Shown here: positions 7,379 through 15,927 of the stretch, one piece after another
Layout of the letters: the number at the start of each line of letters is the position of its first letter
Numbering within the stretch: the first letter of the stretch is position 1
Origin: RGIG8244 sp045639325
GTDB lineage: Bacteria; Verrucomicrobiota; Lentisphaeria; Victivallales; UBA1829
Reading direction: 5' to 3'
Assembly: GCA_045639325.1 (NCBI GenBank)
Contig: JAZUCU010000010.1
Span: 1 to 33,979 of the forward strand
Length of the DNA stretch: 33,979 nt
The notes under the pieces: model-generated
The model's database searches: none
What the model was told of the DNA's origin: nothing
What the model saw: the letters and a program-made list of their open reading frames with translations, nothing else
Made by a program: the position numbers and the translations under genes

Positions 7379-8185
7379 ATGCAAAATGTTTTTTTGTCAC
7401 CTGCACATGTGCAGGTGAAGCGGAACCGCTTCACCTTAATTGAATTACTTGTTGTTATTGCCATTATTGCCATTCTTGCGGCGATGCTGCTGCCTGCCTT
7501 GAGTAAAGTCAAAGATACGGCAAAGTCTTCCACCTGTACTGCCAATGAGAAACAGGTCGGGCAGGTATTCCGCATGTATGCCAACGACTTTTACGATTAT
7601 TTTCCGTACAGCAGTTATATCCGTAACACGGCAGGAACAGGTGATGAACCTTATTGGCAGGATGTGGTCGCAAACTTATATAAAGTTCCGAAAGCCGGTG
7701 CGATGACAAATATTAATGCGCCGCTCACAAAGCACATCTTTTACTGTCCTGCCATGGCTTTGGATTTTTACAATGGTACAACGTTAAAAACTTCCTACGG
7801 AGTTAATGTTTATGCGGTTGCTACTACTGGCGGTGGCTGGCTTTTGCGTCAACGGGTTTCTGCCAGCAAAACGCCGTTCCCCTCCAAACAGAGTCTGCTT
7901 TCCGAAGCAAATGGACACGCACATTTTTCCGCTTACTCAAGATATGCGGAGTATCCCACCTATCAGGCGGCATCGGATGCTTCTGTTATTACAGCGTTGC
8001 ATTTCCGTCATAACCGGACAATCAATACCTGTTTTGTTGATGGCCATGTTGAGCGGAGAAATGCCCGTGCCGTGCCGTCCCTGGAAGCTTATCCGGCAGC
8101 AAGCAATGCGGTTGTGAATAACACCTATTTCAATCGTGGTGAACTTGCAAAGGGAAATGAATCTGTTACGATTCCGGGTTTGTAA
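7379..8185 (+). CDS. Pseudopilin-like protein with H-X9-DG motif (first copy)
   Basis: A 268-residue type II secretion/type IV pilin-like protein. After a 17-residue basic leader comes FTLIELLVVIAIIAILAAM (18-36), with Glu at the fifth position as in class III prepilins; the residue before the cleavage position is Arg rather than the usual Gly. The C-terminal half carries H-X9-DG exactly (His211, Asp221-Gly222), the named prepilin-processing-associated motif of Planctomycetes/Lentisphaerae-type pseudopilins. The body is otherwise a variable domain with paired cysteines. GAGAAGGA lies about 8 bases before the ATG. The neighbour at 8213 is a paralogue. Context (carbohydrate-binding and hydrolase genes) suggests a cell-surface or envelope role in glycan handling, which is inference. 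Confidence 0.9.
   Translation: MQNVFLSPAHVQVKRNRFTLIELLVVIAIIAILAAMLLPALSKVKDTAKSSTCTANEKQVGQVFRMYANDFYDYFPYSSYIRNTAGTGDEPYWQDVVANLYKVPKAGAMTNINAPLTKHIFYCPAMALDFYNGTTLKTSYGVNVYAVATTGGGWLLRQRVSASKTPFPSKQSLLSEANGHAHFSAYSRYAEYPTYQAASDASVITALHFRHNRTINTCFVDGHVERRNARAVPSLEAYPAASNAVVNNTYFNRGELAKGNESVTIPGL
7398..7435. repeat. Two overlapping perfect inverted repeats inside the pseudopilin leader codons
   Basis: CACCTGCACATGTGCAGGTG (7398-7417) is a perfect 20-bp palindrome. A second inverted repeat, with arms GGTGAAGCGG (7414-7423) and CCGCTTCACC (7426-7435) and an AA loop, shares GGTG with it. In RNA the two hairpins are mutually exclusive at those four bases. Both lie in codons 7-19, just before the FTLIE core. 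Confidence 0.85.
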
Positions 8186-8212
8186 TGTGTATTAATTAAT
8201 CAGGAGAATATT

Positions 8213-8986
8213 ATGAAAAAACACTCACTTTTTACACTCATCGAACTGCTTGTTGTTATCGCCATCATCGCCATACTGGCAGCAATGCTTCTGCCTGCTT
8301 TGGGCAAGGTGAAAGAAACATCAAAGCGCACCAAATGTTCCAGCAACATCAAACAGGTTGGACAGAATATGGCGCTGTATGCGCACGACTTCGGCGGTCA
8401 CATGCCCCGTAAAGATAAAATCCGGAATGCCCAGGGAACGGATTGGGAATCCTACTGGATGGACCGTATTGCGCAGGATTATAAAGTGCCCAAGTACGGT
8501 ATTTATAACACAAAAATGCGGATTGATGAATCGGTATATTATTGTCCGTCTCATGACAAGACCCAGTTTACCACTCAATATTTGCGCATCAGTTACGGCA
8601 CCAACGACTATGCCACAGGATACGGCCCGATGGGATATAAGCAGGGGGATACCTGGCTTTGGCGTAACTGGGTTCCTCACGGAAAAGAAAAATTTCCTTC
8701 CCGTCAGAATCTTCTTGCGGAAGCCTCCGGGGCAACGGAATTTTCCACAACAAGTTTATGGGTAAGTGATACTTATGACTCCAGTAAATTGGGTGCATTG
8801 CATTTCCGTCATGAAAAGAAAATGAATCTTCTGTTCCTTGACTTGCACGGGGAAGTGCGTGCCCCGAAAGGGGTTCCCTCCGTTGAAGGTTATCCCGGAG
8901 CCTCTTTTGCCAAGACTCGCAATACCTATTTTATGCGCGGCGAAAAACCGCTTTACGGTGCAAACGATACGATTACCGGCTTGTAA
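8213..8986 (+). CDS. Pseudopilin-like protein (second copy, degenerate H-X9-DG)
   Basis: A 257-residue paralogue of the preceding protein. The leader is only six residues (MKKHSL), then FTLIELLVVIAIIAILAAM (7-25); the residue before the cleavage position is Leu, not Gly. Shared features with copy one include a YKVPK segment, a YYCPS/FYCPA cysteine motif, ALHFRH, and a conserved end (G-PS-E-YP-AS...NTYF-RGE). At the H-X9-DG site it reads His200, Asp210-Leu211, so the Gly is lost. AGGAG precedes the ATG, 27 bp after the stop of copy one, so the two arose by tandem duplication and are co-transcribed. Confidence 0.9.
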   Translation: MKKHSLFTLIELLVVIAIIAILAAMLLPALGKVKETSKRTKCSSNIKQVGQNMALYAHDFGGHMPRKDKIRNAQGTDWESYWMDRIAQDYKVPKYGIYNTKMRIDESVYYCPSHDKTQFTTQYLRISYGTNDYATGYGPMGYKQGDTWLWRNWVPHGKEKFPSRQNLLAEASGATEFSTTSLWVSDTYDSSKLGALHFRHEKKMNLLFLDLHGEVRAPKGVPSVEGYPGASFAKTRNTYFMRGEKPLYGANDTITGL

Positions 8987-9001
8987 TTGAGGGTGTTTTT
9001 T

Positions 9002-10054
9002 ATGAAGAAAAAAGTATTGACCGCAATGATAAGTTGCGCCGCGGTATGTATGTTTTCTGCTGAAATGCAGAATATCACACTGCAAATCGCCACCCCGGCA
9101 TCATCTACCATCAAGCTGGATGGCAAGCTGAATGAAGCCGGGTGGAAAAATGCCCCGGTTCATGGCAAGTATTATGTCTACATGAACAAAATGGGCAGCA
9201 TCGCTTTGACCCGTACCAGCTGCCGTTTGATTTATGACGCAAACGGTGTTTATATTGGAATCGAAAACTTCTGTGATGATCCGAAAGCCATTCGCCGTAC
9301 CATTACCACCAATAATCACAGCGATATCTGGCGTGATGATTGTGCGGAAATCTATTTCAACCCGCTGGCTGACCGGATGAGTTTTATCCGGTATGCAGTC
9401 AACTCCAATGCCGCCACTCATTCCATGAGCCGGGATACCACGTTGCTGATCAATGGCAATTATATGACTCCCGGGTCAAAATTTGCCTGTTATATCGGTG
9501 ATAAGAGTTGGAATATTGAAGCCTTTATGCCGTGGGAAGATTTACAGCTTTCCCGCGCTGCTCAGCCGGGTGATTTGTGGCAGTTTGCTCATATTCGTTA
9601 TGCCTGGCCGGATAATAAATTTATCGGATCCTCTTCTGCAGTCAATGCAGCATACGGTTCTCCGGAGGACTTCGGTTATCTGTTGTTCACGGATGGCAAG
9701 ACGCCGGACTTGACCCGCATTGGTGCGATCCTGAATAAAAAGATCAAGACACCCTGGGGGTTGGGCGTAGATGATCAATTGCTTTCCAGCGATGGTACGC
9801 AGTGCCGCATTGTTCCTCTTGCAGATGAATTCCGCAAAGTGGATCTGGCTTGTAATGTCCTTGCCGGCGAATTGCAGAAGAAGAATCTGACTGCTGCCAG
9901 CCGGAAGATTTATAACAGTATTGCCGGGGAACGGAAGAAATTGGAAAGTCTGAAGAAATCCAATCCCGTAGCCTGGCTTGTCGGCACCATGCGCATCATG
10001 GAAAAATTCCGTGATCTTCAGTGGCGTGTCACGCTGGAAGAAAAGTATCAATGA
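9002..10054 (+). CDS. Secreted CBM9-like carbohydrate-binding protein
   Basis: A 350-residue exported protein. The signal peptide (MKKKVLTAMISCAAVCMFSA) has no lipobox, so it is probably released to the periplasm or outside. Residues ~25-240 show the CBM9-like pattern: TIKLDGKLNEAGWKNAP near the start, GVYIGIENFCDDP, DDCAEIYFNPL, and SWNIEAFMPWEDL. The last ~100 residues are helical and charged, with no family I recognise. ATG 9002 is preferred over an in-frame TTG at 8987 because GAGGGTG is correctly spaced for it and the signal peptide then begins with MKKK. It follows the second pseudopilin with a gap of 15 bp. A non-catalytic glycan-binding role is likely. Confidence 0.83.
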   Translation: MKKKVLTAMISCAAVCMFSAEMQNITLQIATPASSTIKLDGKLNEAGWKNAPVHGKYYVYMNKMGSIALTRTSCRLIYDANGVYIGIENFCDDPKAIRRTITTNNHSDIWRDDCAEIYFNPLADRMSFIRYAVNSNAATHSMSRDTTLLINGNYMTPGSKFACYIGDKSWNIEAFMPWEDLQLSRAAQPGDLWQFAHIRYAWPDNKFIGSSSAVNAAYGSPEDFGYLLFTDGKTPDLTRIGAILNKKIKTPWGLGVDDQLLSSDGTQCRIVPLADEFRKVDLACNVLAGELQKKNLTAASRKIYNSIAGERKKLESLKKSNPVAWLVGTMRIMEKFRDLQWRVTLEEKYQ

Positions 10055-10071
10055 CAGAAGGAACAAACACA

Positions 10072-13000
10072 ATGAAGAAACATTTTATTACATATTTTCT
10101 TGCCATGGCTGCCATTCTGCCTGCCGCAGAACAGCTCTCTCAGGAAGAAGTGCAAGCACATGTTGTTGCTCCCCGCAAAGGATTCGTTGCGTCGCATCTG
10201 GATTGGGGTAAGAACATTCCCGATACCGATAAACTGAAAGCCTTTTTTATTGTCCCCGGTGTCGGCTATCGTAACGTACAGGATTTGCAGGAACGTCAGA
10301 AGCTGGATGCCGTGATTTACGGTGCGCGTTCTGAAAAGAAGTTTGAACGTATCCCCGAACTGATCAGCAAGTTGTCCGGAAAGTATGATGTGATCGTGCT
10401 GGGCAATATTGAATTCATGGAACTGCCCAACGAAGCGCAATTCCGTATTCTTACCGCAGTGGAAGAGGGTACCGGCCTGGTGATTATCGGCGAACGCAAG
10501 CCGATTTCTTATCGTAAAGTTTTGCAGAATCCGATTTCTGATTTGAAATTCCCGCGAAAGTTTGACGTAACCACCGCCAATAACAAACGTCCCGCCGACT
10601 TTGTCAAGGCATGGAAATTGGGCAAAGGACGCATTGTGACATTGAATTATCCGGTCGCTCGTGGCTGGGAATATTATTTCGGGGAAAGTCTTCTGCCGAA
10701 GATGCCGCCGAATCATCAGTATTTTGCAAAAATGGAATCTGCCTGTGCGTTGGTGCTCCGTACGCTCCGTTTTGCTGCGGATGGAAAAGACGATACCTGG
10801 ACCATCACCCAATCCGGCAAGAGCCTGAAATATAAGGATGTCCCTGCGAAAGGTATCACATTGCGGTTCCGTGATACCGAAAACAACATCCTGCTGAAGA
10901 AACAGCTTAAAGGCGGCAGCGGACAATTCCAGTTCCCGGTATTTCCCTCCGGCAAAGTGCATTGCGATATTCTTGCACAGGATGGAAATGTCTTGAAAGG
11001 TTTCGGTTCACTCTCCTTCTATTGTTCCGCAGCACACGGTAAGATGTCCGTAAAACTGGCGGAAGAAATTCTTGCTCCGGGCAAACCGGTGAAAGGCAAT
11101 TTGCGCTGGCTGCGTCCGTTGGAACAGGATTGCCGTCTGCGTGTGACCATGATCGGCACGCCCGAATATATGGTGTGGGAAAAACGTGAATTCAACGTGC
11201 CGAAGGGAGTACGTGATTTTGAATTTGAAATCCGCAGTTTCTCTCTGCCGACCATTGCCGGATTCCTCCGTTGTGAATTGATCGCGCCGGATGGAACCGT
11301 TGTTGATAAAGCGGAAGCAGAAATGTTCCTGCCGAAAAAAGGTCTGCCCTCTTACTTCCAGTATGGTTGGGGCGGAGCCAATACGTTGAATATGGCACGT
11401 CAGATGAATGAGCTTGTCGGCTGGCAGGGCGCGTTGGTGCACCCGACGGAAGTGCCGGACAACAATCTTGCATATTTCAATCAGAGTCTTGTTTCTTATG
11501 TCATCCGCATTATGCTTGCCCGTGGCGGCAAGGGAGAAGTGGAACAGGCCTGGGTATTCCTCAATTCCAAACTTGGCAAACGGGTGGCAGGCATCAAAGG
11601 CGATATGAACTTTTATCGTCCGGAAGTGCAGCAACTCTGGCGTGATGCAGTGGAATACCGTACCAGTATTGTTCCGAAAGTTCACACATCCGTTTACTCT
11701 CTCGGAGATGAAAACGGATTCAATTACGAAGCCGGCTTCGGCGCATCCGACCTTGCATCATTCCGCAAATTTGTTGCAAAAAAATATGGTACGATTGCAA
11801 AATACAATCAGGAACACAAGACGGCTTACAAGTCTTTCGATGAAGTCCCGCACCTGACTTTGAAAGCGGCAAAAGAAGCCGGTAATTATCCCGCCTGGTT
11901 CGACCATCGTGAATACATGGAACGCATGTACGCCGATGTCCATAATTTTGCCCGCAAAGTCATCCGTGAAAAACAGCCCGATGCCATTGTCGGTTCCGAA
12001 GGTTCCGAGCCCGGCAATCTGGAATTGAGCATCGAAGAAATGGATTTCTGGGGCCCTTATAACGATACCATGTTCTCCGAAGCATTGCGTTCTTTCGCTC
12101 CGGAAAAATTGCGTTCTCTCTGGTGGGGCGGCGGATATTCTCCTGCTGACCCGTTCCCGAATCACACCAAATACATGGTATTGGGTACTGCTAACGCATC
12201 TGCTTATTACATCACCCTTGGTCCGGGCAGTCTGACTGCATTCGGCGGCGACTGTTTGCCGACTGTTGGTTTGCAGAAACATCTGCCGCTGTTGAATCGT
12301 TTCCGTTTCGGGCTGGGTGATCTGCTGAATAACACGCCGATGGCGAAACCGGAAATCCTCGTGTATTGGAGTCATGCATCTCAGGCGGCGAGTATTCTGG
12401 ATGAACGTCTGACCAATCCCCGTGATGGGACAGGTACGATGATTCCGTTCTTCTACCGTCATGCGCTGCCCTTTGAGTATGTTTCTGAACGGACGATCGA
12501 CCGTTTGAAAATGCCGTCGGTGAAAGTGTTGTTCCTCTGCGGCGCGACCTCTCTTTCTGCAAAAGAAGTTAACGCGATTCAGACATTCATTCGCAACGGC
12601 GGCGTTGTGATTGCAGACCGTAATCCCGGTGTATTCAATGAATATCTGCGCGAAATGAAGGCCCCGCTCTTCGGTAATCTTTTTGACAATATTCCCTATG
12701 CCAAGTTGAAACAGCCGAAAATGATGGATAACCTGCAAGTCAAGAGCAGCCGCGGCAATGTCCTGACCTCTTCCAAAGCATTGGTTACGCCCGGCAGCAA
12801 ATTCTGGGTGGAACGCCGTGCCGGAAAAGGCAGAACGGTTACCGCCAACTTTAATTTTGCGGTTGTGGATGCCAGCTCCAAAGGGAAAAATTCCTTTGAT
12901 GCTTTCCTGAAAAAAGAATTGCTCGCTTATGGCGTGAAATTCCCCGCCCGCGTAACCGGATGCATGAAAAAACCGGTTATCCGTATCCGTGAAGCGGCAG

Positions 13001-13455
13001 ATCATAAGATTTATGCAATCTCTGTGAATGAATCGGATGCCGGACGGAAGCTCACGTTCTCCATTCCGGAAAAAGCGTTTATTTATGACGTTTATACCGG
13101 TAAGATGGTCAACGGCAAAAACTTCAGCTGGCAGGATGCCTCTTCTTCTGAATGGGTATTCGGTGTATTCGCAGAAAAACAGGCAGCTCCCTCCATCAAA
13201 GTGGATGCGGCTGTTACACGCGGTCAGAGTCTGACCATTGACCTGAGCGGTAATTCCGCCAGTCGCGTGATCGGTCTGCTGTTCACCGGTCCGGATGGCA
13301 AGAAGATGTATGTCCGTAACATGGTTGCAATTCTTGCGAACGGCAAAAAGGTTGAATTCCGTACTGCGTTCAATGATAAGCCGGGTAAATACACGGTCCG
13401 TGCACTGGATCATTCCACCGGTCTTTCCACAGTTAAAACATTTATTGTAAAATAA
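10072..13455 (+). CDS. Large secreted GH42-like protein (putative glycoside hydrolase)
   Basis: An 1127-residue exported protein with a signal peptide (MKKHFITYFLAMAAILPAAE). An N-terminal domain (about 30-230) resembles a flavodoxin- or glutamine-amidotransferase-like fold (YDVIVLGNIEFMEL...GTGLVIIGERK). Beta-sandwich-like sequence follows, then a TIM-barrel-like region (about 430-750), then a second amidotransferase-like domain (VKVLFLCGATSLS...NGGVVIADRNPG) of the kind that trimerises GH42 beta-galactosidases, and beta-rich C-terminal domains. Candidate catalytic acids are Glu547 in LGDENG and Glu670 in TMFSEALRSF; these are inferred from position only. ATG 10072 has AGAAGGA at good spacing; an ATG at 10051 overlapping the previous stop (ATGA) is the alternative. 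It is the main enzyme candidate of the secreted operon. Confidence 0.72.
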   Translation: MKKHFITYFLAMAAILPAAEQLSQEEVQAHVVAPRKGFVASHLDWGKNIPDTDKLKAFFIVPGVGYRNVQDLQERQKLDAVIYGARSEKKFERIPELISKLSGKYDVIVLGNIEFMELPNEAQFRILTAVEEGTGLVIIGERKPISYRKVLQNPISDLKFPRKFDVTTANNKRPADFVKAWKLGKGRIVTLNYPVARGWEYYFGESLLPKMPPNHQYFAKMESACALVLRTLRFAADGKDDTWTITQSGKSLKYKDVPAKGITLRFRDTENNILLKKQLKGGSGQFQFPVFPSGKVHCDILAQDGNVLKGFGSLSFYCSAAHGKMSVKLAEEILAPGKPVKGNLRWLRPLEQDCRLRVTMIGTPEYMVWEKREFNVPKGVRDFEFEIRSFSLPTIAGFLRCELIAPDGTVVDKAEAEMFLPKKGLPSYFQYGWGGANTLNMARQMNELVGWQGALVHPTEVPDNNLAYFNQSLVSYVIRIMLARGGKGEVEQAWVFLNSKLGKRVAGIKGDMNFYRPEVQQLWRDAVEYRTSIVPKVHTSVYSLGDENGFNYEAGFGASDLASFRKFVAKKYGTIAKYNQEHKTAYKSFDEVPHLTLKAAKEAGNYPAWFDHREYMERMYADVHNFARKVIREKQPDAIVGSEGSEPGNLELSIEEMDFWGPYNDTMFSEALRSFAPEKLRSLWWGGGYSPADPFPNHTKYMVLGTANASAYYITLGPGSLTAFGGDCLPTVGLQKHLPLLNRFRFGLGDLLNNTPMAKPEILVYWSHASQAASILDERLTNPRDGTGTMIPFFYRHALPFEYVSERTIDRLKMPSVKVLFLCGATSLSAKEVNAIQTFIRNGGVVIADRNPGVFNEYLREMKAPLFGNLFDNIPYAKLKQPKMMDNLQVKSSRGNVLTSSKALVTPGSKFWVERRAGKGRTVTANFNFAVVDASSKGKNSFDAFLKKELLAYGVKFPARVTGCMKKPVIRIREAADHKIYAISVNESDAGRKLTFSIPEKAFIYDVYTGKMVNGKNFSWQDASSSEWVFGVFAEKQAAPSIKVDAAVTRGQSLTIDLSGNSASRVIGLLFTGPDGKKMYVRNMVAILANGKKVEFRTAFNDKPGKYTVRALDHSTGLSTVKTFIVK

Positions 13456-13472
13456 TAAAGGAGTATGTAACG

Positions 13473-14291
13473 ATGTCTAAAACAGCTTTGTTTGGTTTGT
13501 TTGCTATTGCCGGAATCTGCTGCAGTGCAGCGGAAGCGAATCTGATTAACTTTGCCGGTTGCGAAGATGCAGCCGTTATGAAAAAATGCGGCGCCGGTGT
13601 GACACTTTCCACCGTGAAACCTCATTCCGGCAAAAGTGCGATGCGGATCGAAGCTCCCAGAAAATTTGTATACAGCGAAATGATCAAGATCGATCCCGCC
13701 AAGAAATACAAAATTTCCATCTTCTTCCGTTCCGAAGATGCGGCAAAAGCGGCTCAGTTCTACGCCGGAATCAATTCTTTTGACAAAGATAAAAAGCCCA
13801 TCGGCGGCGATGAAGTCCGTTACTTTGAAGGTACTTTGACCACCGTTACCGCCGATGCCCGCAAAGGCGAAAGCGTTCTGCAAGTGGAAAATGCATCCCG
13901 TTACAAAAAAGGCTGGAATATTGCCCTGATGGCGGAAGAAGATGCTTCCGACCTGCCCAACCGGAATATGGCTGGCGGTGTAAAAGCCATCAACGGCAAC
14001 GAATTGACTTTGCAGAAACCGTTGAAAATGGATGTCGCTGCAGGTACAAAAATCCGTCAGCACATCGGCGGCTGGCAGTACAATTTGAGCTACGGTGAAA
14101 AGGCACCGGCGGATTGGAAGGAATACAGCTGCATCATCAATGGCCGTAACGACAAGATGGGCGAAAACAGCAAATTCTGGCCCGGCACATGTTACATCCG
14201 GATCGTGATTGCTGCCAACATGGCAAACAATGGTTCCATTCTTTATGCCGATGATTTTCAGATGACAGAAATCGGCCCTGCAACGAAATAA
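13473..14291 (+). CDS. Secreted jelly-roll-like (CBM4/9-like) protein
   Basis: A 272-residue exported protein with a signal peptide cleaved near CCSAAEA. The mature part begins NLINFAGCEDAA, then SGKSAMRIEAP, KYKISIFFRSED and finally ILYADDFQMTEI, the order of segments seen in galactose-binding-like jelly rolls such as CBM4/9, where the closing strand carries YADDF. An insertion in the middle (ARKGESVLQVENASRYKKGW) is unusual. No catalytic motif is visible. AAAGGAG precedes the ATG, and the gene starts 18 bp after the GH42-like gene, so it probably supplies substrate binding. The fold call rests on pattern only. Confidence 0.65.
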   Translation: MSKTALFGLFAIAGICCSAAEANLINFAGCEDAAVMKKCGAGVTLSTVKPHSGKSAMRIEAPRKFVYSEMIKIDPAKKYKISIFFRSEDAAKAAQFYAGINSFDKDKKPIGGDEVRYFEGTLTTVTADARKGESVLQVENASRYKKGWNIALMAEEDASDLPNRNMAGGVKAINGNELTLQKPLKMDVAAGTKIRQHIGGWQYNLSYGEKAPADWKEYSCIINGRNDKMGENSKFWPGTCYIRIVIAANMANNGSILYADDFQMTEIGPATK

Positions 14292-14297
14292 AAAATC

Positions 14298-15377
14298 ATG
14301 AAGCACTGTTTACTCCGTTTTACGGTTCTGCTCGGGACGGTCTGTTTTCTGATCGCGCCCGAACTCTCTGCAGATGTCGCGGGACTGGTTACCACGGTTT
14401 CCAAACGCAAAGAAAAAAATGTGGAATTGCAGGTGCAGAAGGATGTCTTTCAATTCTACACCGCCCGCATGACATTGGAACAATCCTGGAGCGTAAAAAG
14501 CCGCCGAGGTTCCATCGGCTTGGAATTCGGCCGTATCCGCAACGGCGGTTGGAGCATCTGGAATTTCTTTGATCTGCGCGATGGCAGAAAGTCATTGCTT
14601 CATCAGAGCAAGCCGGAAGTATCCATGCAGAATATTGAAGGCACTCTGGTTTCCGATATGCGTTGGAAACACCCCTCCGGCGGCAATATTCAGCTGCGGA
14701 TGATCCAGTTCAGCAATCAGCGAGACTGGTTGTTTTTCCGTGTGATTTGTGATGTGCCGGAACAGGCGGCGGGGCGTAAACTGGTATTCAGCATGGTCCC
14801 AGGCGGCGCCAATTGGGACATCCGCGAACGGGAACGTGTCGTACTGGTCCCCGGTGCGGAATACAATCTTGCCAAAGGCAATGGCGAGTTGGATCCCCGT
14901 GCGCAAAGTCTGGTTGCGACGAATAACTATTGGCATGAAGATTACGGTAATTTTCTGGTGTTTGAGAATGAGAAATTTCAGCGGATCTTTGTCCCCCGTA
15001 CCGGCAATTTCATTGTCCCGGAATTCCATATCCGGCCGGGTGTGAATGTTTTCCATTTTGCACTGGGCAGATTTTTCGCTGCACCGAAAGCGGAAAGTAT
15101 CAGTCGTTTCTTTAACGAACAGACATCGACTCTTACGGCACAGCTCCGTTCCATGAATTGGGATATTGTGCTTGATCCTGCGACTTTTTACCGTGAGTTA
15201 AAGGAGAGTCGGATGCTTGCCGCAAAGGCATCTGCCGGACAGGATGTGTACGGGAAACTTTCCCGTATGGAAGCCGATTTCAAAAAAGCGTCACCCTCCG
15301 GACAGAGTATTCTGCTGCAGGAATTGCGGTCCTTGCGTCAAGCCATTTGCGAAAGCGGTTTGGCACGATATAAATGA
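14298..15377 (+). CDS. Secreted protein of unknown family
   Basis: I do not recognise this 359-residue protein. It has a signal peptide (MKHCLLRFTVLLGTVCFLIAPELSA) and no lipobox. The mature protein is rich in alternating hydrophobic/aromatic strands (WSIWNFFDLRDG, WLFFRVICDV, NFLVFENEKFQRIFVP, VFHFALGRFF), which suggests an all-beta sandwich, followed by a helical, charged C-terminal ~90 residues. It starts six bases after the previous stop with no Shine-Dalgarno, implying translational coupling. It is the last gene of the operon; no terminator is visible behind it. By context it should act on, or bind, the same extracellular glycan as its neighbours. Confidence 0.75.
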   Translation: MKHCLLRFTVLLGTVCFLIAPELSADVAGLVTTVSKRKEKNVELQVQKDVFQFYTARMTLEQSWSVKSRRGSIGLEFGRIRNGGWSIWNFFDLRDGRKSLLHQSKPEVSMQNIEGTLVSDMRWKHPSGGNIQLRMIQFSNQRDWLFFRVICDVPEQAAGRKLVFSMVPGGANWDIRERERVVLVPGAEYNLAKGNGELDPRAQSLVATNNYWHEDYGNFLVFENEKFQRIFVPRTGNFIVPEFHIRPGVNVFHFALGRFFAAPKAESISRFFNEQTSTLTAQLRSMNWDIVLDPATFYRELKESRMLAAKASAGQDVYGKLSRMEADFKKASPSGQSILLQELRSLRQAICESGLARYK

Positions 15378-15409
15378 ACAGAAAATCCGTAAAAATCTCA
15401 AACTCCGAT

Positions 15410-15437
15410 TTGAAAAAATTCAAAAGTGCTGTATTGT
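15410..15437 (+). promoter_or_regulatory. Candidate promoter of the small lipoprotein gene
   Basis: TTGAAA (15410-15415), a 16-bp spacer and TATTGT (15432-15437). The predicted start at about 15444 lies just before the Shine-Dalgarno at 15449-15454, which supports ATG 15462. Confidence 0.45.
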
Positions 15438-15461
15438 AAGGGGAAAATGAAAGGTTTGAAG

Positions 15462-15926
15462 ATGAAACAATTATTTTTTTTGATGGTATTCTCTGTATTT
15501 GCCGCCCTGCTTTCCGGCTGCGCATCCTATGATTACGACGGCGAAACTTTTGAGTCTCTGAAATCCAATACTCCGATTACCGTCTGGGTGTCATCGGAAC
15601 AATATGATGGCGTCCGGAAGAAAATCGGTGTGCTGAAATTTGTCAGCCGTTCCGGTGCCAATGCAACCGAAATCCGTAACGATCTGCGCAATTATGCCCG
15701 CAAACACGGTGCCGATGCTGTGATGATTGTGACAATGAAACGTGTGAAATCCGGCCAGATTCGCGAAGATCAGCTGCGCAATGAATCCGTTCCCGGCTGG
15801 GTGGTGGAAGATGATTCCGCAACATCTACGCAATACATGAATAACTCCTTGCTGTATTCTTCCGGCAAAGATCCGGATAAACAGCTTTATAAAACATTTG
15901 TTACAGCGGATTTGTACCGTAAATAA
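15462..15926 (+). CDS. Small lipoprotein of unknown function
   Basis: A 154-residue exported lipoprotein: MKQLFFLMVFSVFAALLSGC ends in a clear lipobox with Cys20. The mature part contains YDGVRKKIGVLKF and NDLRNYARKHGADAVMIVTM, a strand-helix-strand arrangement ending in the GADAV signature common in small envelope lipoproteins, but I cannot name a family. GAAAGG seven bases before ATG 15462 supports this start; an upstream ATG at 15447 has a badly spaced GGGG and would lie almost on the predicted transcription start. The hrpB start codon follows its stop by one base, so the two are probably co-transcribed. Confidence 0.72.
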   Translation: MKQLFFLMVFSVFAALLSGCASYDYDGETFESLKSNTPITVWVSSEQYDGVRKKIGVLKFVSRSGANATEIRNDLRNYARKHGADAVMIVTMKRVKSGQIREDQLRNESVPGWVVEDDSATSTQYMNNSLLYSSGKDPDKQLYKTFVTADLYRK

Positions 15927-15927
15927 T

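Noticed and set aside
8987..9001. TTG start for the secreted CBM9-like protein
   Set aside because: It would begin directly after the previous stop without ribosome-binding room; ATG 9002 gives a clean MKKK signal peptide and has GAGGGTG upstream.
11758..13413. A 551-codon open frame antisense to the GH42-like gene
   Set aside because: No recognisable domain, low-complexity His/Arg-rich composition and no promoter; explained by the codon usage of the sense gene. The same holds for 5836-6915 and 19845-20720.
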